Assembly (NCBI RefSeq): GCF_000365425.1
Contig: NZ_AQOV01000001.1
Location: 1,674,001 to 1,738,000, forward strand
Reading direction: 5' to 3'
Source: Methylomonas sp. MK1
GTDB taxonomy: Bacteria > Pseudomonadota > Gammaproteobacteria > Methylococcales > Methylomonadaceae
DNA length: 64,000 nt
Shown: piece after piece, positions 57,390-64,000 of the stretch
How positions within the stretch are numbered: the first letter of the stretch is position 1
Layout of the letters: each line of letters opens with the position of its first letter
Translations under genes and position numbers: made by a program
Notes under the pieces: model-generated
The model's database searches: none
The model's input: only the letters and a program-made list of their open reading frames with translations
Told to the model about the DNA's origin: nothing

Positions 57390-58184
57390 ATGAATACCTC
57401 TTTTTATCGCACCATCTGGATTTCCGACCTGCACATTGGCTCGACCCAATGCCAGGCCGATGCCCTGCTGGATTTTTTAAAACATAACGACAGCGAAAAA
57501 CTGTACCTGGTCGGCGACATCATCGATTTTTGGGCCTTGTCCAAAAAAATGTATTGGCCGCGCGACCACAACACCATCATTCAAAAAATCCTGCGTAAAG
57601 CCAGACACGGCACGCAAATTATCTACGTACCCGGTAACCACGACGAAAACGTCCGCGATTACGACGATTACGTGTTCGGCGACATCGTCGTGAAAAACTC
57701 GGACATTCACACCACCGCAAAGGGCAAACGCTTCCTGATCGTGCATGGCGACGAATACGACACTATCGCCAAACATCACCAGTGGCTGGCAAAGATCGGC
57801 AGCTTGGGCTACGACTGGCTGATCGAAATCAACCGTTTCCTGCGGCTGTTTAGACGCCTGTTCGGTAGGCAATCGCACTTCTCATTAGCGGCGTTTGTGA
57901 AGTTCAAAGTCAAGAATGTGGTGCAATTTATTTCCGATTACGAGGAAAGTATTGTTCGCACTCTAAAAAACGAAGGCCTGGACGGCGTAATCTGTGGGCA
58001 TATCCATCATGCCGAAATCAAGGAAATAGAAGGCTTTTTGTACGTCAATACCGGCGACTTCGTGGAAAGCTGCACGGCGATAGTCGAACATCAGGACGGC
58101 AGACTGGAATTGATCCGCTGGCTGGCGCAAGAAACGCCGCAATTAACGCAGCAGCATGACGGAGAATTGCCGCACCTTGGCTAA
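57390..58184 (+). CDS. Calcineurin-like phosphoesterase (LpxH/PlcP-like)
   Basis: From the ATG at 57390 the protein has 264 residues. The metallophosphoesterase motifs are in order: ISDLHIG (Asp13, His15), YLVGDIIDFW (Asp43), VPGNHDENV (82-85), IVHGDEYD and CGHIHHAEI. Homologues are often named UDP-2,3-diacylglucosamine pyrophosphatase (LpxH), but this family also includes PlcP, a phospholipase C that remodels membrane lipids during phosphate starvation. The Pho box upstream and the divergent phoU make the PlcP role plausible. Substrate cannot be settled from sequence alone. Confidence 0.85.
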   Translation: MNTSFYRTIWISDLHIGSTQCQADALLDFLKHNDSEKLYLVGDIIDFWALSKKMYWPRDHNTIIQKILRKARHGTQIIYVPGNHDENVRDYDDYVFGDIVVKNSDIHTTAKGKRFLIVHGDEYDTIAKHHQWLAKIGSLGYDWLIEINRFLRLFRRLFGRQSHFSLAAFVKFKVKNVVQFISDYEESIVRTLKNEGLDGVICGHIHHAEIKEIEGFLYVNTGDFVESCTAIVEHQDGRLELIRWLAQETPQLTQQHDGELPHLG

Positions 58185-58245
58185 ACCGTCATCCGGCTAA
58201 TTGCTAAACCCTTAGCACGACTGGTCTGATTGGCGTTTGTATTAC

Positions 58246-58274
58246 ATGTCACAAAAACTTCGCTAAACCGTCAC
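58246..58274 (+). promoter_or_regulatory. Weak Pho-box-like repeats before the nuclease gene
   Basis: ATGTCAC at 58246-58252 and CCGTCAC at 58268-58274 are 22 bp apart, two turns of the 11-bp Pho-box period. The middle half-site is poor. A PhoB site is possible but weakly supported. Confidence 0.3.
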
Positions 58275-58455
58275 GGTATCTTAACCCTCCCGCCTCTGTT
58301 ATCCCGGAAAATGTGACCGGGCTTGCAGAATTTTGGGAAATTACCCAATGACGCGCTCGTCGCCTTCCCCCTTAGACCGACGAGTGCGTTTCTCTGCGAG
58401 TCAGCTCAGGCCCAAGGCCTGTTTACTGATTTTTAAGCACAGAGACCATCCGACC

Positions 58456-60981
58456 ATGATCGCAAAGCATATCCGCAGCTATCCGCTGCTGGCGGCAGTG
58501 AGTGCCCTCAGTTTTTTCGGCAACGCCCAGGCTGCCACGCCGGTGTTTATCAACGAAATACATTACGACAACGGCGGCGCTGATACCGGCGAAGCGGTGG
58601 AGATTGTCGGACCCGCAGGTACTAATTTAAGCGGTTGGTCGTTGGTGTTTTACAACGGGAACAGCACCATTCGCAAAGTTTACAAAACCACTGCACTCAG
58701 CGGAACCATCGGCGACCAATCCGGTAACGGCGTTGGCACTCTAAGCTTTTCTATCAGCGGGATAGAAAATGGCGCACCAGACGGAATTGCATTGGTCAAT
58801 GGCAGCACAGTCGTACAATTTTTAAGCTATGAAGGTTCTTTCATTGCTGCTGACGGTCCGGCTACCGGCATGAACAGCATCGACATTGGCGTTTCGGAAC
58901 CCGGCACTACAGCCAGCGGCCAATCGCTACAATTACAAGGCAGCGGCACTAGTTACGAAGACTTTACCTGGAACGCGGAATCGACAAGTTCCTTTGCAGC
59001 AATCAACAACGGCCAGAACTTCGGCGGCGTCACCCCACCACCGCCACCCGTCTCCCAATGCGGCCAAGCCGCAACGCTAATTAGCGCAATCCAAGGCACA
59101 AGCGGCGTTAGTCCCTTGAGCGGCAGCGTGCAACATGTGGAAGCCGTTGTTAGCGCCGATTTCCAAGGCAGCACGAATTTAAACGGCTTTTTCGTGCAAC
59201 AAGTCAGCGGTGCAGATGCGAACCCTGCCACCTCGGAAGGATTGTTCGTCTCATCCAGCTTACCGGTCAATGTCGGCGACAAAGTACACATCGTCGGCAC
59301 CGTGACCGAAACATTCTCTATGACCCGCATGGAAGCCGTCAGCTCGGTCGATGTCTGTTCTTCCGGCAATACCTTGCCAGCCGCGGTTGAAGTCAACCTG
59401 CCTTTCGACAGCGCCGGCAATGATCCCGAGCGCTGGGAAGGCATGCTGATTCAATTGCCGCAAACCCTGACCGTCACCGAAAACTTCAACCTGGGCCGCT
59501 TCGGCGAATTCTTGCTGTCGTCCGGCGGCCGCTTATTCACACCCACGCAAGTAGCCACACCCGGCCAGGCCGCTATCGATGTCGCCGCACAAAATTTGGC
59601 TAACCAACTGTTGGTAGACGACGGTATCAACGTACAAAATCCGGATCCGGTAATTTACCCGCAACCGACTGGTTTGAGCGCCGCTACTCCGTTGCGCAGC
59701 GGCGACTCGGTAGTTGGAGCTACCGGTGTATTGGCTTACGACTTTGGCGTGTATCGCCTGCAACCGACTCAACCATTGACCTTTGTCGCCGACAACAGCC
59801 GCAGCCCGGCTCCGACCTTATCAAGCTTGGGTTCTCTGAAAGTCGCTAGCTTTAACGTGTTGAACTACTTTAACGGTAACGGCCTGGGCGTAGGCTTCCC
59901 AACTTCTCGCGGCGCGGATACGCTCGCGGAGTTTAATCGTCAGCGCGCCAAAATCATTCCCGCCATCCATGCGTTAAATGCTGACGTGATCGGTTTGATG
60001 GAAATCGAAAACGACGGTTACGGCAGCACCAGCGCCATCGCCGATCTGGTGAACGGTTTGAATCAACTGGCCGGCGCCGGCACTTACGCTTTCATCAATC
60101 CCGGCTTGAACAAAATCGGCACCGACGAAATCGCGGTTGGCCTCATCTATAAACCCGCAAAGGTATCGACAGCCGGCTCTGTGGCGATTTTGGATTCTTC
60201 CGTCAATCCCTTGTTTCTCGACACCAAAAACCGCCCGGCCATTGCGCAAACCTTCTTGGATAAAGCCTCCAACAAACTGCTGACCATCGCGGTTAACCAT
60301 CTCAAATCCAAAGGTTCGGCTTGCGATGACGTTAACGACCCGGATACTGGCGACGGCCAAGGCAATTGCAACCAAACCCGCACCGATGCCGCGCAAGCCC
60401 TGGCGAGTTGGTTGGCTAGCGATCCAACCCACAACGGCGCCAGCAATGCCTTGATCATCGGTGACTTAAACAGCTATGCGCAGGAAGACCCGATCAGCGC
60501 CTTGAAAAACGCCGGCTATCAAAATCTGCTGGAAACCTTCATTGGCAATCAGGCGGCTTATAGTTACGTGTTCGACGGCGCGGCCGGTTATCTGGATCAC
60601 GCTCTGGCAAACGCCTCGCTAGCGTCGCAAGTCAAAAGCGTCGGCGAATGGCATATCAATGCCGACGAACCGAGATCCCTGGATTACAACACCGAGTTCA
60701 AATCGGCGAATCAAGTAAGCAGTTTCTACGCGGCCGATGCTTATCGGTCATCCGACCACGATCCGTTGTTAATCAAACTGTTCGTGCCCGGCGACCTGGA
60801 TAACGACGGCGATGTCGATAACAACGACGCTGGCCTGATCAAAGCTCAGGTCGGCAAATGCAGCGGCAAGGTTGGCTTTAACAGGGAAGCGGATTACGAC
60901 AAGTCAGGTTGCGTCAGCATGGCGGACTACCGGATTTGGTACGGCTATTTCAATAGCTACGCGGCTATCAGCAAGCCATAA
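58456..60981 (+). CDS. Extracellular endonuclease, ExeM/NucH type, with dockerin-like tail
   Basis: From the ATG at 58456 the protein has 841 residues; upstream codons to 58333 have no signal-peptide character. A signal peptide ends near AQA (about 26). A lamin-tail domain (about 29-170, FINEIHYDNGGADTGEAVEI), an OB-fold region and an endonuclease/exonuclease/phosphatase domain (from about 460: LKVASFNVLNYFNG, IGLMEIENDG near 512, RSSDHDPLLIKL near 764) follow. The C-terminus (from about 779) has a dockerin-like pair of Ca-binding loops (GDLDNDGDVDNND, DYDKSGCVSMADY). It would degrade extracellular DNA, possibly to obtain phosphate. Confidence 0.9.
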   Translation: MIAKHIRSYPLLAAVSALSFFGNAQAATPVFINEIHYDNGGADTGEAVEIVGPAGTNLSGWSLVFYNGNSTIRKVYKTTALSGTIGDQSGNGVGTLSFSISGIENGAPDGIALVNGSTVVQFLSYEGSFIAADGPATGMNSIDIGVSEPGTTASGQSLQLQGSGTSYEDFTWNAESTSSFAAINNGQNFGGVTPPPPPVSQCGQAATLISAIQGTSGVSPLSGSVQHVEAVVSADFQGSTNLNGFFVQQVSGADANPATSEGLFVSSSLPVNVGDKVHIVGTVTETFSMTRMEAVSSVDVCSSGNTLPAAVEVNLPFDSAGNDPERWEGMLIQLPQTLTVTENFNLGRFGEFLLSSGGRLFTPTQVATPGQAAIDVAAQNLANQLLVDDGINVQNPDPVIYPQPTGLSAATPLRSGDSVVGATGVLAYDFGVYRLQPTQPLTFVADNSRSPAPTLSSLGSLKVASFNVLNYFNGNGLGVGFPTSRGADTLAEFNRQRAKIIPAIHALNADVIGLMEIENDGYGSTSAIADLVNGLNQLAGAGTYAFINPGLNKIGTDEIAVGLIYKPAKVSTAGSVAILDSSVNPLFLDTKNRPAIAQTFLDKASNKLLTIAVNHLKSKGSACDDVNDPDTGDGQGNCNQTRTDAAQALASWLASDPTHNGASNALIIGDLNSYAQEDPISALKNAGYQNLLETFIGNQAAYSYVFDGAAGYLDHALANASLASQVKSVGEWHINADEPRSLDYNTEFKSANQVSSFYAADAYRSSDHDPLLIKLFVPGDLDNDGDVDNNDAGLIKAQVGKCSGKVGFNREADYDKSGCVSMADYRIWYGYFNSYAAISKP

Positions 60982-61028
60982 GCGCCGCATAAATTACCGA
61001 TTAATTTTTATTTATTGAAGAAGGTTTT

Positions 61029-61820
61029 ATGAAAAATATGACATGGCGTCAATGCCTTTTGCTGGTTGGTCTGTTCTGGTCAGGTACGAATCAGGCTAGT
61101 GGTATTTCGGTACCGGAAAATCAGGATCTAATAAGCGGGACGGTGTCGATAGCCAGACCCCGACTGGAAGTAACTGCACGGCCACCGCTTCAAGGGGGTG
61201 ACATCGTTATTTTACCGGGGGGCAATATTCAACTTGAAGCTACGACTCCACCTATTACAAATATTACAAATACCGGATATTTCCCATCACCAATCTCGCC
61301 GAGCGAGCCCACATTTTTGGCATTGAATCAAACCTCGGGCCTTACCCACGTTGGCGATTATTTCGACGTTGCATTGGTGGCATTCGTGCCGTTGGCTAAC
61401 GCCAGTCCAGACGAATTGGTGTTGGGCTTTGGTTTTAATGCCCAACTTGGCGGCATGGGTGCGGCGCAATTTCTGGGAAGCACTATCAACTCGTTATTCA
61501 CCGATATTTCAACACAGGATGGCGTGAACTTGGCCGCTGCTGGTTTGGCATTCCCAGGCTTGGGTTTCAATGAAGTGGGTTCCTTGATCTCGCTGGCGGT
61601 TTTGCATTTTCAAGCTGTTACGGCGGGAAATCTGAATATTGCCATTACCAGCGATTTGAGTGATCTCAATCAGGGTTTGATCTTTTTGAATCAAAGTGCA
61701 CTGGCGATTAATAGCAGCGTTGGCGTTGAAATCACTGCGGTGCCGTTGCCGCCGTCTTTATTGATGTTTGTTAGTGGGGTGGTGGTGAGTTTGGGGGGGA
61801 TTCGGCGGAAGCGAGGCTAA
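61029..61820 (+). CDS. PEP-CTERM sorted surface protein
   Basis: The 263-residue protein has a signal peptide (CLLLVGLFWSGTNQASG), a beta-rich middle region with FDVALVAFVPLANASPDELVLGF, and a C-terminal VPLPPSLLMFVSGVVVSLGGIRRKRG sorting signal. AAGAAGG precedes the ATG. It lies 47 bp after the nuclease gene in the same direction. The sequence between the signal peptide and the tail resembles cohesin-like folds only vaguely, so I give no function; a partner of the dockerin-like tail next door is an open possibility. Confidence 0.88.
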   Translation: MKNMTWRQCLLLVGLFWSGTNQASGISVPENQDLISGTVSIARPRLEVTARPPLQGGDIVILPGGNIQLEATTPPITNITNTGYFPSPISPSEPTFLALNQTSGLTHVGDYFDVALVAFVPLANASPDELVLGFGFNAQLGGMGAAQFLGSTINSLFTDISTQDGVNLAAAGLAFPGLGFNEVGSLISLAVLHFQAVTAGNLNIAITSDLSDLNQGLIFLNQSALAINSSVGVEITAVPLPPSLLMFVSGVVVSLGGIRRKRG

Positions 61821-61869
61821 AAACTGGATAAATCCTGGCTTACCTAGATGCCATCGGCTTAAGATTTTG

Positions 61870-61983
61870 TGTCGCTAACGCGACGGTTTATTCTAACGTC
61901 GGTTCTCGCACCGACAGGCGAGATACTTTTCTTTGCTCCGCCAAAGAAAAGTATCCAAAAGAATAACGGGAGAAAACCACTCC
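61870..61983 (+). repeat. Structured repeat copy I, truncated
   Basis: Module 1 is present: GTCGC-TAAC-GCGAC, GTCGGT-TCTCGC-ACCGAC with GCGAGA downstream, and ACTTTTCTTTG/CAAAGAAAAGT. It is followed directly by TAACGGGAG, the sequence usually found at the far end, so module 2 is deleted. A degenerate GTAG/GTGCCCACC hairpin follows near 62057-62095. The gap 61821-62195 contains no gene. Confidence 0.82.
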
Positions 61984-62195
61984 CAAAATCAAGCGAAAAC
62001 AAAACGTCGGATGAGCAACGCTTTTCTGCAAACCGATTATCGGTATAGGTTTATGCCGGGTAAGCACAAAAACCGTGCCCACCCGGTATATTGGCTGTTG
62101 GAGCGGACGGTTTTGTAGGCCGTTGCCGACTGGGTTGGAAGGTTTGGATATTCAAACTCTAAACCTTGCAAAACTCTCCCGGTAGATTTGATTAG

Positions 62196-64000
62196 CTAGT
62201 ATTGAATGTTAATTGAGCCTACAAAACTGCGAGGTTGACCAAAGTCGACAATTCCCGAACTCGCATCGCTAATCGTATTCAAGCCCGTGAAGTGGTGCTT
62301 ATCCAATAGATTGTTGATATTCAATTGCGCTGTGATCTTAGATTTACCTAAATTGATACTGTAAGCGGCCAATAAATCGAGCGTGGCATAACCGGGAGTG
62401 GTGAGAGCGGGTTTATCGCAACAAGCGCGTTGCCCATCACGCAGTGTCACACCTCCACCGACTTTAAAACTTCTTAGATCGCCCTCCAGAAACTCAAAAA
62501 CATTCCAAAAGCTGCCGGTGTTAGTGGGCACGTTCCAGAAGCGCGTGCCGACCGCTTGATAACCTTCATCGTCGGATTTGGCAATCCGGGCATCGGTATG
62601 GGCATAGGTTGCAATCACATGCCAACCGGGCAAAATTTCACCTTGTACATCCACCTCCGGTCCTCGGCTGCGCACGGCGCCGGTGATTACCGACAAACCC
62701 TGTGCCGCCAGCGTCGGGCTGGCAGTAGCAACATTGGATTTGGTTAAATCGTAATAGGCGAACGTCGCGCGTAGGCGGCCATCGAAAAACTCGGTTTTGA
62801 TGCCGCCCTCGTATTGTTCGGCGCTGGTCGGCGGCACCGGTTTACCCGATTCCAGTCTGGCGTTCGCGGTATTGGGACCGAAACTCTCAACATAATTGGC
62901 ATAAAGACTCAGCCAGTTTTGCGCCTGCCATAAAATCCCGACGCGAGGTGTGACAGCATCATTGCTGGATGCCGAAGTGTCTGTGCCGCCACCGAAAATA
63001 TCACCAAATTCGGTCAAATTATGTTGATGCAGATTTTGGTAACGGATGCCGCCCATGATGTGCAGATCAAAAGGCAATTTGATTTGATCCTGAATATAAA
63101 AGCCGAATTGGTCGGTGCGATTGTCACTATTGCCTATCAACTGCAAGGGCTGGGTAAAGGGTGTGCCTGGATGGTTGGGACTGAGCAAATCTACTAACGA
63201 GTTGTCCCAAATGAAATTTGCTGGGTCCGCGAAACTGGTGGCGTCGTGGTGATGATTATCCAAGCGGTAATAATCGCCGCCCAACAATACGGTATGTGCG
63301 AGCACGCCGGTGTCGAAATGGCCTGTCAGGTCGATATTGGTGGAGTAGGTGTTGAACTGACTCTCAACCCCCCAAAGCTGTCGGGTGACACTGGCGTTAT
63401 CAGCGGAGACAGGATAAACAAAATGAGGGTTATCAATCGTTTGCTGATTCACAGCAAAGCTGTGTTTAATAGACCAGTCGTCGTTGAATTGATGCGACCA
63501 ATTCAATCCACCATAGACCGTTTCCCTCGTGGTTGGCGTGTACTCACTGTAATTACGGCGACGGGGAATGTCGAATAACTTACGGTCAAATAATGGGACA
63601 AACGCCGTATCAAGGCCAAGATGCTGATGGTTATACTCTAATTCCAAGGTGGCTTGGGTTTTGGGACTAATCTGCCATTTCAAGACTGGCGCTACGAATA
63701 CGTCTTCCTTGCCCACAAAGTCGCGAAACGAGCCACTGTTTTGATAAGACAGGTTCATTCGATAAAGCAAACTTTTATCGGTGTTGAGTGGGCCAGTCGC
63801 ATCCAATGTGGTTCGATAATGATCGTATGAGCCAAATTGCTGGCTGGCGGCATAGTAAGGCGTTGCCAATGGCTGTTTGGTGACGACATTGACCATGCCT
63901 CCGGGCTCTACCAAGCCGTACAGGATCGCTGCCGGTCCTTTTAATACTTCAACCGATTCGACATTAGCCATTTCCCGGCTTGATGCACCTTGTTGCAAAC
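62196..64000 (-). CDS. TonB-dependent siderophore receptor, N-terminus outside window
   Basis: The frame is open from the window edge to the stop at 62196, giving at least 600 residues; the signal peptide and most of the plug are missing. The plug end is recognisable: VESVEVLKGPAAILYGLVEPGGMVNVVTK. Alternating beta-strands follow, ending ISDASSGIVDFGQPRSFVGSINIQY with the terminal aromatic residue of outer-membrane barrels. The family imports ferric siderophores using TonB energy. The ATG near 63998 is internal, not the start. It is transcribed toward the PEP-CTERM gene. Confidence 0.9.
   Translation of the reverse strand, partial: LQQGASSREMANVESVEVLKGPAAILYGLVEPGGMVNVVTKQPLATPYYAASQQFGSYDHYRTTLDATGPLNTDKSLLYRMNLSYQNSGSFRDFVGKEDVFVAPVLKWQISPKTQATLELEYNHQHLGLDTAFVPLFDRKLFDIPRRRNYSEYTPTTRETVYGGLNWSHQFNDDWSIKHSFAVNQQTIDNPHFVYPVSADNASVTRQLWGVESQFNTYSTNIDLTGHFDTGVLAHTVLLGGDYYRLDNHHHDATSFADPANFIWDNSLVDLLSPNHPGTPFTQPLQLIGNSDNRTDQFGFYIQDQIKLPFDLHIMGGIRYQNLHQHNLTEFGDIFGGGTDTSASSNDAVTPRVGILWQAQNWLSLYANYVESFGPNTANARLESGKPVPPTSAEQYEGGIKTEFFDGRLRATFAYYDLTKSNVATASPTLAAQGLSVITGAVRSRGPEVDVQGEILPGWHVIATYAHTDARIAKSDDEGYQAVGTRFWNVPTNTGSFWNVFEFLEGDLRSFKVGGGVTLRDGQRACCDKPALTTPGYATLDLLAAYSINLGKSKITAQLNINNLLDKHHFTGLNTISDASSGIVDFGQPRSFVGSINIQY

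Overview
The window looks like chromosome from a gammaproteobacterial methanotroph of the Methylococcales, with Methylomonas as the closest guess. This rests on gene content: a urea ABC transporter plus urease, PEP-CTERM proteins, an NCS1-permease/histidine-kinase fusion and moderate G+C. No rRNA or tRNA gene is present to confirm it, so the taxon is an inference.

Layout. 1-10.1 kb: a truncated exported-protein gene, small proteins, then a co-directional housekeeping run (dusA, folE, hemH, a membrane MutS-like ATPase, purT, a lytic transglycosylase, an HDOD protein) and a maf gene broken by an 8-bp tandem repeat. 10.1-14.8 kb: yceD-rpmF-plsX-fabH-fabD-fabG, closed by a strong terminator, with no acpP. 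14.8-41.9 kb: a urea locus. It holds a two-component system whose kinase carries an NCS1-type permease, an outer-membrane porin, urtA-urtB, urtC-urtD-urtE, a small membrane protein, ureD, ureA-ureB-ureC and ureE-ureF-ureG. 42-48.3 kb: glutathione peroxidase, a DASH cryptochrome, an amidase with an exported partner, two YeeE/YedE half-proteins, cysteine synthase and a PEP-CTERM protein. 48.4-57.1 kb: holA, lptE, leuS, a zinc-ribbon protein, a ParA ATPase, a pyruvate-kinase-like enzyme and phoU. 57.2-61.8 kb: a Pho-box-preceded metallophosphoesterase, an extracellular nuclease with a dockerin-like tail and a second PEP-CTERM protein. The window ends inside a TonB-dependent siderophore receptor.

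The most unusual feature is in the urea locus. A structured repeat of about 260-330 bp occurs eight times there, and a ninth, truncated copy lies at 61.9 kb. The eight copies form four inverted pairs: A/B 19.1-21.1 kb, C/D 26.8-28.1 kb, E/F 32.1-33.3 kb and G/H 37.2-40.1 kb. Each pair encloses unrelated, mostly AT-rich cargo and sits between urea genes, including between urtB and urtC, between ureD and ureA, and between ureC and ureE. The stems differ between copies but stay complementary, so base-paired structure appears to be conserved. One part can form an H-type pseudoknot. A smaller structured element is nested at three different places in three copies. A decayed REP-associated tyrosine transposase (RAYT) and many GTAG-headed REP-like hairpins lie in the same islands.

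How the genes work together. The porin, UrtABCDE and urease (UreABC with UreDEFG) together would import urea and hydrolyse it to ammonia and CO2 as a nitrogen source. The NCS1-kinase/LuxR-type regulator next to them is a plausible but unproven sensor of urea or nitrogen status. phoU, the phosphoesterase and the secreted nuclease look like a phosphate-starvation group.
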